Both the position numbers and the translations under genes were made by a program. Under the pieces are notes generated by a model, which saw only the letters and a program-made list of their open reading frames with translations, was not told the origin of the DNA and did no database searches. Positions 46,199 to 56,956 of a stretch of 64,000 bases of DNA are shown here, one piece after another. The stretch is from contig JAUJOJ010000002.1 of NCBI GenBank assembly GCA_030447665.1, positions 148,177-212,176 of the forward strand, in the 5' to 3' direction. The first letter of the stretch is position 1. Each line of letters starts with the position of its first letter. This DNA comes from Allosphingosinicella sp. (GTDB lineage Bacteria > Pseudomonadota > Alphaproteobacteria > Sphingomonadales > Sphingomonadaceae).

Positions 46199-47358
46199 CT
46201 AAAAGGCTTCCGGCAATTCCACAGGGCCGATCAGTTGGCGATGTTGAGTGATGGCGTAGCGGTCGGTCATCCCCGCGACGAAGTCGCAGATCGCCCGCAA
46301 GGTCGGAACCAGGGCGCCGTCGGCGGGACGGCGCTGGATCGGGATCAGCGACGGATCGGCGCGGTAGGCGGCGAACAGGCCGGCGAGCACCGTCTTCGCC
46401 TTTTCCTGCACGGCGGTGAGCGGCGCGGATTGATACATGTTCTTGTAGAGATATGCTTTGAGCTGCCGTTCGGCGGCCGCCATTTCCTCGAAAAGCCGGC
46501 CAGAGCCCGGCCGGCGGCGCGCACCTCGTCGGCGCTCCCGACCGCTGCTTCCGCGATGCGGCGGCGGGTTTCGGCGATCACGTCGTTGACCATCCAGCCG
46601 ATCTGCTCGCGCACCAGCTCCGGGTGGAGGCGCGCCTCGGGCACGTCGGGATAGCGGGCCACGACGGCGCCCCAGGCGCGAGCGACCAGAGGGACAGCCA
46701 GAAGCTCATCGAGCGTCAGGAGGCCGGCCCGCAGGCCATCGTCGATGTCGTGATTGTCATAGGCGATGTCGTCCGCGATCGCGGCAACCTGTGCCTCGAG
46801 GCTCGGCCAGGTCTGGAGATCGAGCAGGAACTCGAATCCGCCTCGGCGAGCGCCCAGGTCGGGCTTGGCACCGGGCCATTATGCTTGGCGAGGCCCTCCA
46901 GCGTCTCCCAGCTGAGATTGAGGCCGGCATGGCGCGGATAGGGCGTTTCGAGCCTGGTCAGCAGCCGCAACGTGTGCGCGTTGTGATCGAAACCGCCGGC
47001 CTCGCGCATCGCCTCCTGGAGCGCGTCCTCGCCGGCATGGCCGAAGGGCGGGTGGCCGATATCGTGGGCAAGGCAGAGCGCTTCGGTGAGATCCTCGTTG
47101 AGGCCGAGCGCGCGCGCGATGGTGCGGCCGATCTGCGCGACTTCGAGGCTGTGGGTGAGGCGGACGCGGAAATGATCGCCGTCGGGCGCGACGAAGACCT
47201 GCGTCTTCTGCCGGAGCCGCCGGAACGGCACCGAATGGATGATGCGGTCGCGATCGCGCTGGAAGGCATCGCGGGGCCCGCGCGTTTCATCCGAGCGGCT
47301 GCCGTGGAGCCGCCCGCGCGACTGGGCCGGATCGCAGGCGTACGGCGCGAGCTCTCAC
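46199..47358 (-). CDS. dgt: dGTP triphosphohydrolase-like HD protein, frame-split
   Basis: An HD-superfamily enzyme that splits dGTP to deoxyguanosine and triphosphate. [20 protein letters not shown] and [20 protein letters not shown] are the N-terminal blocks. [20 protein letters not shown] and [20 protein letters not shown] supply the HD metal ligands. [19 protein letters not shown] and [20 protein letters not shown] are the C-terminal blocks. Frame changes lie near 46850-46800, near 46690 and near 46490, and the GTG at 47358 is out of frame with LAPYAC by one. Every block is present and collinear. It precedes argS, as in relatives. Confidence 0.85.
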
Positions 47359-47421
47359 CAGAGCCTGATCGTCTGAGATCGAAGCGCTGCCGCGTTCGGG
47401 CCGATGGCGTGGATCAGGCTC

Positions 47422-49683
47422 TTAGCCATGTCGAGGCCAGGATCCACGTCCGGCGCTTAATTGGCCTGAGACGATCTTGGTCCGGCCGGCGAGCTTCACG
47501 ATCTCCTGGCCGGCGGGACTGGTCCAGCTGAAGGCCGGAAGGTCCAGCTTGGAAAGCTCGTTCACGAACTCCTGCGCTTCCGCGCTGGTCTTGAACGGGC
47601 CGACGAGCAGCCGGTTGGTGGCGCGGAGCGGGGTGGTCCAGGCGGTGCGGGCCGCGAGCAGCTTCGGCGCCTTGGCCTTGAGGCGGAGGAATTCGCGGGT
47701 CATCGCCGCTTCGTTGGCACCGCCCGCAATCTGGACCCAGTGGCGGCTCGTTTCCTTGGGCTTGGCCGCTTCCTCCTTCTTGGCGAGCTCCTCCTTCTTG
47801 GCGAGGGCCAGCTTGGCCGCCGCCTCTTTCTTGGTGGCTGCGGTCTTGGCCTCTTCGCCCTTCTTCGCAGCCGCGGCCTTGGCCTCGTCCTTCTTCGCGG
47901 CCGCCGTCTTGGCGTCGTCCTTCTTCGCAGCAGCGGCTTTGCGTCGTCCTTCTTGGCAGGCTCGGTCTTTGCGCCGTCGATGCCGCCTTGCCGGCCGGGC
48001 CTTTCCTGTCGACGGAGGCGGCGTTGGCCGCCTCGGGTTTCGCTGCTTCGAACTTGGGGCCGTAAGCGGGTTTGGCGGCATTGTTGGAGGCGATCCGCAC
48101 TGCCGGAGCCGGGTCCGCTTTCGCGGCCTTGGCTGGAGCGCGCGTCGCCCGGCAGGCTCTCGATCGCGGCGGCGATGGCGGCAAGGCCGGTGGCTCGGAC
48201 GGGCGCCTGCTGCGTCTGGGACGGGGAGGACGTCGTGAGCGTCTGCTGCGATGCACCCGGCGCGGGCGATGTCCCGGCGGGCGGGCCGACAGCCGGTCCG
48301 CTCGCCTGGGACGGGGCGATTTCGGCCAGCTGGATGCCGGATGTTGCAGATGGCTGGCCCTGAGCCGGAGCCGCCCGGGAGGCGCCAAGATCGAAGCCCG
48401 GTGTGACCGGCTGCGTCTGCGCCGAAACAAGCGGAGCCGGCGTTGATCCTGCGGCCGGAGGCGCCTGGACCGGCGCCGTCTGGAGCGAAGGCGCCGTGAG
48501 CTGGGCTTGCGCATTGGCAATCGGCTGCGTTCCAATCTGTTGCGGGGGCTGCTCCACGGCAGCGGTGGTCGGCTGCTGCGTCTCCGGCTGCTGCGTCTTT
48601 GGTTGGTCCTGGGGCGATGCCGCCACGGAAGGAGCGCGCGCGGTGATGCGGGCGTCGGCGAGCGCGGTGGGTTTGGGCTGCTCCGCCTTCTTCCTCGCCG
48701 CGGCTCTGCGCTCATAATAGCCATAGCGATCGGCCATGAAGGACGACGTGCGGCGCTGGCGCGGCTCTTCCGCCTTGGTCTCCTCGCTGCCCGGGCGGCG
48801 TCGCGGCGCGGTCGAAACCGTCTCCGGTGCCTTGCCGCGGCGCGAAGGCGCGGCTTGCTGGCCGGACGGCCGGCATTGGCCGTCGCCGGCGCGGCGCTCG
48901 CATATTGAGTTCCGGCGCTCGCCACCTGAAGCGACCGGCCGTCGTTCGGGAAATGGCCGAAATGGACCGCCATCGCGCGTTCGGACGGCTTCAATGCGGG
49001 CAGCGCGGCGAAGAACGGGCGCATCTGGGCGGCCTGCGCCGGCATGACGGCCTCGGCCGAGCGGGTCGCCTCGGCGGCGTCGCCGGTCAGCGCGAGGATG
49101 AAGCTGCGGACGCGCCATGCCGCCCGATCCTGGCTTCGAAGCTGCCCGTCGATCGTGGCGATGGCCTTGTCGCGATCGCCGCTGATCGCGAGCGACAGGG
49201 CGAGCCGGCGGCGCACCTCGGGATCCTCCTGCCGGCGCAGCGACAGAGCGTAATCCGCCTGGGCGCGGCGGGGATCGCCGTTCAGGTCATGCGCGAGGCC
49301 GCGGTCGCCAGCGAACTCCGCCTCAGGCACGCCGAGGCTGGCCGCATCCTGGAAGAATTTGAGGCCGGCATGGACCTGCTCCATCTGGACGAACGCCGCG
49401 CCCATCCCCGCCTTGATGCGGCCGTCGCGGGGGCGATCTCCTCGGCGCGGGCGAAAAAGGTCAAAGCCGCCTGCGGATCGCCAAGCTCGAGCGCGGCCTT
49501 GCCGGCGCCAATCAGCGCGCTGACGTTGCGGGGCTGGTCGGCGATGGTCCGAAGATGGCGCGTCAGCGCCGTGCCTGCGCTTTCGCGGAAGGAGGTGGTT
49601 TGCGCCTCGGCCGCCGCGCCGAGCGCAGTCCCCATCAGCAGGGCGAGGCCCAGCCGAACGCTCATCATCTTCTTGAAAGTCAT
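47422..49683 (-). CDS. TPR and SPOR domain envelope protein with lysine/alanine repeats, frame-split
   Basis: Signal peptide MMSVRLGLALLMGTALGAAA, then TPR-like helices (NVSALIGAGKAALELGDPQA, DPRRAQADYALSLRRQEDPE and VRRRLALSLAISGDRDKAIA). A long low-complexity linker includes repeated AAAKKD/AKTAAAKK units at about 47770-47950. The C-terminal SPOR domain has HWVQIAGGANEAAMTREFLR and LLVGPFKTSAEAQEFVNEL. Several frame changes lie in the linker and one near 49440. The SPOR part suggests binding to septal peptidoglycan. The linker resembles TolA-like stalks that cross the periplasm. The end at 47422 is the in-frame stop of the last frame. Confidence 0.7.
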
Positions 49684-49811
49684 GCCCCTGATAAGCCTGA
49701 TCCAAGCTGTACCGGCAATGTCTGACTGGCCCTTTCCGCGCCAAGCTGGTGCCGGGCGGCGATGAATCGGCGCCGGCTGCTGGAACCGAATGCGGCGCGC
49801 GCAGAGAAAGA

Positions 49812-49843
49812 GCGTCGGGAGCGGCTCATCGCCCTCCCGACGC
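49812..49843 (-). terminator. terminator downstream of ftsZ
   Basis: GCGTCGGGA (49812-49820) and TCCCGACGC (49835-49843) form a 9 bp stem. On the minus strand it is followed by TCTTTCTCTG. It ends the dcw transcript. Confidence 0.65.
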
Positions 49844-49890
49844 CCTATATGTCGTCCGAAACTCCGCCCCGGCGGCGGAGCTGTTTGGAT

Positions 49891-51377
49891 TTACTGGTTA
49901 TTCTGCCGATTGAGGAAGCGCGGAATGTCGAGCGGATCGCGGGTGCCGCGGGCCGGCGCCGGCTCCTCGTCCACCTGCGCCTTGGCGGCGCCGCGGGCGA
50001 TGTTCGACATGCGCTCGAACAGGGTGCCGCTCTCACGGCGCGGCGCGGCCGGAGCAGCGGTCTCGCCGTTGAGCCAGCTGCGGGTCGGATGGCCGGCGCC
50101 CTCGCCGGCCGTGGCCTGATCCTCATCGCCGAGCATGTTGCCGCTGTCGAGCAGCAGCTCGCCATCGTCGGTGCCGGTGTCGGCGAGCTGATCGAGCGTC
50201 AGCTCATCGGCCGGCGCCTGCTCTTCCACCGCCATTTCGGGAGCCGGCGGCGCGGGCTGCTCCTGCATCGGAACGATCGGAGCCGCTGCGCGCGCGGAGT
50301 GGGCCGTCGTCGCGGCTGCAGCGGTAGCCGGCTGCGGCTTCGGCGTTTCGGCACCGCGGCCGGACGAGGGAAAGCGAACACCTTGGCGGGCGCGGCCGGG
50401 ATCGCCGTCGCCTCGGCGCCGATGCCGGTGGCCACCACGGAAACGCGGATCTTGCCCTGAAGATCGTTGTTGAAGGCCGAGCCCCAGATGATGTTGGCGT
50501 CGGGATCGACCAGCTCCTTGATGTGGCTGGCGGCCTCGTCGACCTCCATCAGGCGCATGTCCTCGCCGCCGGTGATCGAGATGATCACGCCCTTGGCGCC
50601 CTTCATCGACACGCCGTCGAGCAGCGGGTTGGCGATCGCCTGCTCGGCGGCCTCGATCGCGCGATTGTCGCCGGCGGCTTCGCCGGTGCCCATCATCGCC
50701 TTGCCCATCTCGCCCATCACCGAGCGGACGTCGGCGAAATCGAGGTTGATGAGGCCCGGCATGACCATCAGGTCGGTGATGCCGCGAACGCCCTGCTGGA
50801 GGACCTCGTCGGCCATCGAAAAGGCTTCCTTGAAGGTCGTGTTCGGGTTGGCGATGCGGAACAGATTCTGGTTCGGGATGACGATCAGGGTGTCGACATG
50901 CTGCTGCAGCTCCTCGATGCCGGCTTCGGCCGAGCGCATGCGGCGATTGCCTTCGAAGCTGAACGGCTTGGTGACGACGCCGACGGTGAGGATGCCCTTG
51001 TCGCGCGCAGTCTTGGCGATGACGGGGGCCGCGCCGGTGCCGGTGCCGCCGCCCATGCCGGCCGCGATGAAGCACATGTGGGAGCCTTCGAGCGCCTTTT
51101 CGATCTCCTGGATCGTCTCTTCGGCGGCGGCCTTGCCGATCTCCGGACGGGAGCCGGCGCCGAGTCCTTGGGTGATCTTGAGGCCGAGCTGGATGCGGCG
51201 ATCCGCTTCGCTCGCATTCAGCGCCTGAGCGTCGGTGTTGGCGACGACGAAATCAACGCCCTGAACATCGCTGTTGATCATGTTGGCGATGGCGTTGCCG
51301 CCTGCACCGCCCACGCCGATCACGCTGATCCGGGGCCGAAGCTCGTCCACTTCCGGCCGGATGAAATCGATGCTCAT
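49891..51377 (-). CDS. ftsZ: cell division GTPase FtsZ, frame-split in the linker
   Basis: The tubulin-like GTPase that forms the division ring. [20 protein letters not shown] opens the protein, the signature loop is [17 protein letters not shown], and [20 protein letters not shown] follows. The frame breaks near 50355 in the variable linker (GCCGAAACGCC). The second frame carries the linker and the conserved tail [18 protein letters not shown], which binds FtsA and other partners. About 495 residues in total. The break would remove the tail, which cells need, so it is almost surely an error. ftsZ is followed by a terminator and preceded by ftsA with a 105-base gap. Confidence 0.92.
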
Positions 51378-51482
51378 GCGACATTCTCCCCTGTGCTCAA
51401 GCGCTAACGACGCGCTTCTTCAGATTCTTTTGCACGACGGATTCCGCCGTGCGAGCGAAAAGTTAACTGGTCGGTAATTTTC

Positions 51483-52754
51483 TTAATACTGAGTCCGAAA
51501 AGCCGCGATCAGGCGCTGAACGATGCTCCCGCTCTCCGTTTTCTGCGTGGGCTGGCCGGGATTGACGAGCTGGCGAAGGTCCAGTTCCTTCGATGCGGCG
51601 AATTGTGCGAGGCCTGCGAGCGTCGCGAATGCGGGGCCGCTATGCGCGTCCGGAAGGCCGGGCATCTTGGGACGTCCGATGCGGACGGCGCGGCCGAGCA
51701 CGCCCTGCGCGTAATCGGCCATTCCCTTCAACTCCGATCCGCCGCCGGTCAGCACCACCTGGCGTCCGAACGGGCCGGTGAAGCCGAGATCCTTCAACGC
51801 CCCGGCGATCTCCCCGGTGAGATGCTCGAGCCGCTGGCGGATGACGGCGATCAGCTGGGCGCGAGTGATGCGCGTGGATTCCGTCCCGTCCTCGGCGCCC
51901 GCAATCGGGAGGAGCTCGATCATGTCGTGATTGTCGCGCGGGCTGGTCATGGCCGATCCGTAGAAGCATTTCATCCGCTCGGCCTCCATGCGGCGCGTGC
52001 CGAAGGCGGAGGCAATGTCGTCCGTGATGTCGACGCCGCCGATCGGGAGCGAGGCGAGCCCCACGAGCATGCCGCCGGCAAAGACGGAGACGTTGGTGAC
52101 GCCGCCGCCAAGTTCGACAAGCGCGACGCCAAGCTCCCGCTCTTCTTCGCTGAGGCAGGACTTGCCGGCAGCGACCGGCGAAGCGACGATCGCCGACACG
52201 CCGAGATGGGCGGAGCGGACGCACAGATCGAGGTTGCGGATCGGCGACGGCTCGGCCGCCACGACATGGATGTCGACGGCCAGCGTGTCGGCGTGGAGGC
52301 CGAGCGGCTTCTTCACGCCCTGAAGCCCGTCCAACGTGTAGAGCGCCGGCATCGCGTGAAGGATCATCTTGCCTTGCGGATCGATCGACTCGCGGCCGAC
52401 GGCGAGCAGCTGATCGATGTCATGCTCCTCGATCCGCGCGCCGCCGATCTCGACCTCGACGCTCGCCACGTTGCTGGCGAGGCCGCCGCCGGAGAAGCCG
52501 ACGAAAACGTCTTCGATATTGGTGCCGGCGATGCGTTCGGCCTGCTCGACCGCCTCGCGGATCGTCGCTTCCGTCCGCTCCATGTCGGCGACGAAGCCGC
52601 GGCGCACGCCGTGGCTTTCGCGCTGGCCGGTGCCGAGGATCTTCAATGTGCCGTCCTCGCTCGGCTCGGCAATCAACGCACAGACCTTGGCAGAGCCGAT
52701 GTCGAGCGCCGTGACGAGCTTGCGCGCCGGCGGCGGGGGAAGCCTCCTGCTCAA
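51483..52754 (-). CDS. ftsA: cell division protein FtsA
   Basis: An actin-like ATPase that ties FtsZ to the membrane. RKLVTALDIGSAKVCALIAE holds phosphate-1. RESHGVRRGFVADMERTEAT, the 1C domain and IVASPVAAGKSCLSEEEREL follow, with LVELGGGVTNVSVFAGGML as phosphate-2 and QVVLTGGGSELKGMADYA as the adenosine motif. The C-terminal amphipathic helix is SIVQRLIAAFRTQY. 423 residues from a TTG at 52754 that overlaps the ftsQ stop (TTGA). The frame is intact. Confidence 0.92.
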   Translation of the reverse strand: MSRRLPPPPARKLVTALDIGSAKVCALIAEPSEDGTLKILGTGQRESHGVRRGFVADMERTEATIREAVEQAERIAGTNIEDVFVGFSGGGLASNVASVEVEIGGARIEEHDIDQLLAVGRESIDPQGKMILHAMPALYTLDGLQGVKKPLGLHADTLAVDIHVVAAEPSPIRNLDLCVRSAHLGVSAIVASPVAAGKSCLSEEERELGVALVELGGGVTNVSVFAGGMLVGLASLPIGGVDITDDIASAFGTRRMEAERMKCFYGSAMTSPRDNHDMIELLPIAGAEDGTESTRITRAQLIAVIRQRLEHLTGEIAGALKDLGFTGPFGRQVVLTGGGSELKGMADYAQGVLGRAVRIGRPKMPGLPDAHSGPAFATLAGLAQFAASKELDLRQLVNPGQPTQKTESGSIVQRLIAAFRTQY

Positions 52755-53680
52755 ATCGTCTTCACCCCATCGACGGGGGCGGACGTGGGCGGCTGCGCCT
52801 CGACGTCGGGAACCGTGCTGCCGGGCTCCTTGGAGACGCGGACGATGAACTTGCCGGGAATGCGCATGTCGAAGCGAACGAGGCCGCGGCCGAGAAGCTG
52901 CACCGATTTGTCCATCCGCGCGAACTTCGCCAGCGCCTTTTGCGCGGTATCCTGCCCTTCCGGCAACGCGAGCACCTCTCCCGACTGGAACCGCAAATCC
53001 CAACGCCTTCCGCCGACCCAGGTTGCCCCCTCGATCATCGGCTTCAATTCGGGGGTTCCGGCGAGGAGCCGGCCAAGCTCGGTCGCATGGCGGTTTGCGG
53101 CGGGGCCGATGACAAGCGGGAGATCCGGCATCTGATCCAGCTTCACCGGCTCGAGCACCACGCCGGTGCGGTCGATGAGGCTGAGCTGCTGCTTGTGCTG
53201 CCAGATGGCGGACGGCGTGCGCTCGACGATATCGACCACAAGCGTGTCCGGAAGACGGCGGTAGACGCGGGCATCCTCGATCCAGCCGAAGCGGAGCAGG
53301 CGCTCGCGCGTGCCCTCAAGATCGACGAGCGGCATGGCCATCGAATTCTGATCGTAGGCGACATTGTAGACCGGCAGCCTGGGCATGCGATTGAGCCCCT
53401 TGATCTCGACCTGCTTCACAGCAAAGCCGGCCTGGCCGATCGCCTCGCCCGCCGCCGTTCCAATCAGCTGGGGGACCTGGAACACGGCCGCGAGCGCGAG
53501 AGCGAGTGCAAGCAGCATCCCCGTCAGGATCCAGGCGCTGACGCGGCGGATCGTCTCGGCACCGATCGGCAGCCCTTCGAGCAGCCCGGGCGGGGGCGCC
53601 TTCCTGGAGGAGCCGCGCGAGCTTCCCTTCGCCCTCGATTTGGAACGAACCTGAGTGCCGCGGGCGATCTTCGCGCTCAT
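52751..53680 (-). CDS. ftsQ: cell division protein FtsQ
   Basis: A bitopic divisome protein of 309 residues. A basic cytoplasmic tail is followed by the membrane helix ILTGMLLALALALAAVF at about residues 52-70. The POTRA domain begins GFAVKQVEIKGLNRMP, and the FtsQ beta domain contains FGWIEDARVYRRLPDTLVVD and RWDLRFQSGEVLALPEG. It links early and late division proteins. It starts at 53680 overlapping the ddl stop by four bases. The frame is intact. Confidence 0.9.
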   Translation of the reverse strand: MSAKIARGTQVRSKSRAKGSSRGSSRKAPPPGLLEGLPIGAETIRRVSAWILTGMLLALALALAAVFQVPQLIGTAAGEAIGQAGFAVKQVEIKGLNRMPRLPVYNVAYDQNSMAMPLVDLEGTRERLLRFGWIEDARVYRRLPDTLVVDIVERTPSAIWQHKQQLSLIDRTGVVLEPVKLDQMPDLPLVIGPAANRHATELGRLLAGTPELKPMIEGATWVGGRRWDLRFQSGEVLALPEGQDTAQKALAKFARMDKSVQLLGRGLVRFDMRIPGKFIVRVSKEPGSTVPDVEAQPPTSAPVDGVKTI

Positions 53681-54594
53681 AAGGCCTCCTCGACGATCCG
53701 CTGGACGAGCTCCGGATAGCTCAGGCCGCGATAGTTCGCCTGCTCGGGCACCAGGCTCAACGGCGTCATGCCGGGCTGGGTGTTCACTTCGAGCAGATAG
53801 AGGCCGTCGGCGCCCTGCTCGTCATCCCAGCGGAAATCGGACCGGGACGTGCCCTTGCAGCCGAGCAGCTGGTGGGCCTTCAAAGCCATGTCCATGGCGG
53901 CGTCGCGCACGTCGTCCGGGATCTGCGCCGGGCAGACATGCTGCGTCAGCCCATCGGTATATTTGGCGTCGTAATCGTAGAAGCCCTGCGTCGGCTTCAG
54001 CTCGGTGACCGCCAGCGCTTCGCCGCCAAGTACCGCGACGGTGAGCTCATGCCCCTTGATGAAGGGCTCGGCCAGCAATTCGTCGAATTCCTGCCATGGC
54101 CCGGCAACGTCGCGTCCGATCGGATTGCCGTAATTGCCGTCGTCGGTCACGATTGCGACGCCGACCGAGGAGCCTTCGTTCACCGGCTTCAGCACGTAGG
54201 GCCGAGCCATCGGATCGCCGTCATGCAGGCTCTCACTCTTCACCACCTCGCCGCCCGGCATGCGGATGCCGCGGGCGACGAGATGCTGCTTGGTGAGTTC
54301 CTTGTCGATCGCGATCACGGAGGTGGTGAGGCCGCTATGCGTGTATTTGATGCCCATCAGGTCCATCAGGCCCTGGACGGTGCCGTCCTCGCCGGGCGTG
54401 CCGTGCAGCGCGTTGAAGACCAAGTCCGGCCGAAGCTCCTCAAGGAGCCGGGCGAGGTTCCGGTCCATGTCGATGCGGCTCACCCGGTGCCCGAGGCTCT
54501 CCAATGCGTCGGCAACGCCCGCGCCGCTCGAAAGCGAGACCTCGCGCTCGGCCGACCAGCCGCCCATCAGCACCGCGACGTGAAGCTTACGCAT
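53677..54594 (-). CDS. ddl: D-alanine--D-alanine ligase
   Basis: An ATP-grasp enzyme that makes the D-Ala-D-Ala end of the murein precursor. [20 protein letters not shown] opens it. LRPDLVFNALHGTPGEDGTV, YVLKPVNEGSSVGVAIVTDD and GTSRSDFRWDDEQGADGLYL with LEVNTQPGMTPLSL follow. 305 residues, normal. The ATG at 54594 overlaps the end of murB by eight bases. The frame is intact. Confidence 0.93.
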   Translation of the reverse strand: MRKLHVAVLMGGWSAEREVSLSSGAGVADALESLGHRVSRIDMDRNLARLLEELRPDLVFNALHGTPGEDGTVQGLMDLMGIKYTHSGLTTSVIAIDKELTKQHLVARGIRMPGGEVVKSESLHDGDPMARPYVLKPVNEGSSVGVAIVTDDGNYGNPIGRDVAGPWQEFDELLAEPFIKGHELTVAVLGGEALAVTELKPTQGFYDYDAKYTDGLTQHVCPAQIPDDVRDAAMDMALKAHQLLGCKGTSRSDFRWDDEQGADGLYLLEVNTQPGMTPLSLVPEQANYRGLSYPELVQRIVEEAL

Positions 54595-55534
54595 TGCCTT
54601 GTTCAACCCCCACATTTTGCCGGCCGGAATCGCCGGCGAATCTGCCGACGCGCTGGATTTCCCATTCGAGGCTGACGCCGCTCGCCTCGCGCACGCGTCG
54701 CCTGACTTCCTCCCCCAGGGCCTCGATGTCGGCCGCGCTAGCATTGCCCAAATTCAGGAGGAAGTTGCAATGCTTTTCAGAGACTTGTGCATCGCCCACG
54801 CACAAGCCGCGGCAACCGGCCTCGTCGATCAGCTTCCAGGCCTTGGTTCCGGGAGGATTCTTGAAAGTCGAGCCGCCGGTTCGGCTGCGGAGCGGCTGGC
54901 TTGCCTCGCGCTCCTCGGCGATCCGGTCCATCTCGGCGCCGATCGCGCGAGGATCACCCGCGACCCCTTCGAACAGTGCTTCAACCACGACGGCCCCTTC
55001 GGGAGTCTCGCTGTGGCGGTAGGTGTAGCCGAAGCGCGCGGCGGGCCAGGTCTCGATCGTGCCGTCGCGAAGAACGAGCACTGCCTCTACGAGGATGTCT
55101 GACACGTCCCGACCATAAGCGCCCGCGTTCATGCGGACGGCGCCGCCGGTCGTGCCGGGAATGCCGCGCAGGAATTCGAGCCCGGCTATGCCGGCATCCC
55201 GCGCCTTGCTGGCGACGGTGATGCCCATCGCCCCGGCGCCCGCGCGAACGCGGTTGCCCGGCTCCACGGTCACAGCCGAGAAACTCTTAGGGAGGCGAAC
55301 GACAATTCCGGGAACGCCGCCGTCGCGGACGATGAGGTTCGAGCCGACCCCGACGGGCATGACCGGAACGGCCGGATCCAGCGCGCGGAGGAACCCGGAA
55401 AGATCGGCGACGTCGCGCGGTTTGGCCAGCCATTCGGCGGGGCCGCCGGTGCGGAACCAGATGAAGTCGGCAAGCGAACCGTTGCGTTCGGCGCTTCCCT
55501 CGATCTTGGGCAAATCCAGGACAGCTGCGTTCAT
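54587..55534 (-). CDS. murB: UDP-N-acetylenolpyruvoylglucosamine reductase
   Basis: A flavoenzyme that finishes UDP-MurNAc. [20 protein letters not shown] and [20 protein letters not shown] are the FAD-binding blocks. [20 protein letters not shown] is the signature, and [20 protein letters not shown] with [16 protein letters not shown] carries the catalytic serine region. 315 residues from the ATG at 55534, which overlaps the murC stop by four bases. The frame is intact. Confidence 0.93.
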   Translation of the reverse strand: MNAAVLDLPKIEGSAERNGSLADFIWFRTGGPAEWLAKPRDVADLSGFLRALDPAVPVMPVGVGSNLIVRDGGVPGIVVRLPKSFSAVTVEPGNRVRAGAGAMGITVASKARDAGIAGLEFLRGIPGTTGGAVRMNAGAYGRDVSDILVEAVLVLRDGTIETWPAARFGYTYRHSETPEGAVVVEALFEGVAGDPRAIGAEMDRIAEEREASQPLRSRTGGSTFKNPPGTKAWKLIDEAGCRGLCVGDAQVSEKHCNFLLNLGNASAADIEALGEEVRRRVREASGVSLEWEIQRVGRFAGDSGRQNVGVEQGNA

Positions 55535-56943
55535 TTGTCGAGCCTCGCCTGGCGAATGCCCTCGGCCAGCCCTGCCGCCCATTTCGTGATATCGCCGGCG
55601 CCGAGACAGATGACGATGTCGCCGCGCGCGGCAATGTCACGAAGCTGGCGGCAGAGATCCTGCTCGTCCGAAACCTCGCTCACCATGCGGTGGCCGCGCT
55701 GCTTCAGGCCTTCAACCAGAGCGGCCGCGTCGACACCCTCGATCGGCTCCTCGCCCGCGGCATAGACCGGCGCCACATAGACGATGTCGGCATCGTTGAA
55801 GGCGCCCTGGAAGTCCTCCATCAAATTGGCGAGGCGGGTGTAGCGGTGGGGCTGAACCACGGCTATCACCCGTCCCTGCGCGCCCTCGCGGGCGGCGGCG
55901 AGGACGGCGCGGATCTCGACCGGATGGTGGCCGTAATCGTCGATGATGGTGACGCCCTCGACCTCGCCGACCTTGGTGAAGCGGCGTTTGACGCCGCCGA
56001 ACCGCTCGAAGCCGCGCGCCACGACATCGTCCGGGATACCGAGCTCGAGCGCGACGCCGATCGCGGCCAGCGCGTTCTGGACATTGTGGCGGCCCGGCAT
56101 CGGCAGCTCGACGCCGCCGATGGTGCGGACATGCCCCGCCCGATCGCGGATCGTCACGTCGAAGCGGTTGCCGCCCGCAAACGGCTTCACGTCGTCGCCG
56201 CGAATATCGGCCTGAGCGGCAAAGCCGTAGGTCACCACCCGCCGGTCGCGCAGGCGCGGAATGATGGTCTGCACTTCGGAATGGTCGACGCAGAGCAAGG
56301 CCGCGCCGTAAAAGGGCACATTCTCGACGAACTCGACAAAGGCGTCCTTAACATTCTCGAAGCTGCCATAATGGTCGAGATGCTCGGGATCGATGTTGGT
56401 GACGACCGCGATCGTCCCGTCGAGACGCAGGAAGCTGCCGTCGCTCTCGTCGGCTTCCACCACCATCCAGTCGCTCGAGCCCAAGCGCGCATTGGAGCCA
56501 TAGGCGTTGATGATGCCGCCATTGATCACGGTGGGATCGATCCCCCCGGCATCGAGCAGAGCCGCGACCATCGAAGTGGTGGTGGTCTTCCCATGCGTGC
56601 CGGCCACCGCGACGGTGGACTTCAGGCGCATCAGCTCGGCCAGCATCTCCGCGCGGCGGACGACGGGAATGCGCCGCTCATAGGCACAGACGAGCTCGGG
56701 ATTGTCCTTGCGGATCGCGGTCGAGACGACGACCACTGCCGCATCGCCGAGATTGTCGGCATGCTGGCCGATCGTGATCGCGATGCCGGCCTGACGCAGC
56801 CCCTCGACCACATAGCTTTCCGAAACGTCCGAACCCTGCACCTTGTAGCCGAGGATGTGCATCACTTCGGCAATGCCGGACATTCCTATCCCGCCGATCC
56901 CGATGAAGTGGATCGTGCCGATTTCAGTGCCGACGCCCCTCAT
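55531..56943 (-). CDS. murC: UDP-N-acetylmuramate--L-alanine ligase
   Basis: A 470-residue Mur ligase that adds L-alanine to UDP-MurNAc. [20 protein letters not shown], the ATP loop [40 protein letters not shown] and [15 protein letters not shown] are typical. [20 protein letters not shown] is in the C-terminal domain. It starts at 56943, 13 bases after murG. The frame is intact. It resembles the mpl gene at 18588 throughout, but only this copy sits in the dcw cluster. Confidence 0.93.
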   Translation of the reverse strand: MRGVGTEIGTIHFIGIGGIGMSGIAEVMHILGYKVQGSDVSESYVVEGLRQAGIAITIGQHADNLGDAAVVVVSTAIRKDNPELVCAYERRIPVVRRAEMLAELMRLKSTVAVAGTHGKTTTTSMVAALLDAGGIDPTVINGGIINAYGSNARLGSSDWMVVEADESDGSFLRLDGTIAVVTNIDPEHLDHYGSFENVKDAFVEFVENVPFYGAALLCVDHSEVQTIIPRLRDRRVVTYGFAAQADIRGDDVKPFAGGNRFDVTIRDRAGHVRTIGGVELPMPGRHNVQNALAAIGVALELGIPDDVVARGFERFGGVKRRFTKVGEVEGVTIIDDYGHHPVEIRAVLAAAREGAQGRVIAVVQPHRYTRLANLMEDFQGAFNDADIVYVAPVYAAGEEPIEGVDAAALVEGLKQRGHRMVSEVSDEQDLCRQLRDIAARGDIVICLGAGDITKWAAGLAEGIRQARLDK

Positions 56944-56956
56944 GCCGGATGACCAT

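Noticed and set aside
47414..49744. One long minus-strand reading frame of 776 codons
   Set aside because: Only parts match the TPR/SPOR protein; the rest is arginine/proline-rich antisense-frame translation. The real protein crosses frames, so the long frame is not used as such.
51603..53135. Long plus-strand frame opposite ftsA and ftsQ
   Set aside because: A shadow of two well-supported division genes.
55690..56952. Long plus-strand frame opposite murC
   Set aside because: It mirrors murC on the other strand and has the histidine/aspartate-rich composition of a GC-rich shadow frame. murC has all family motifs.
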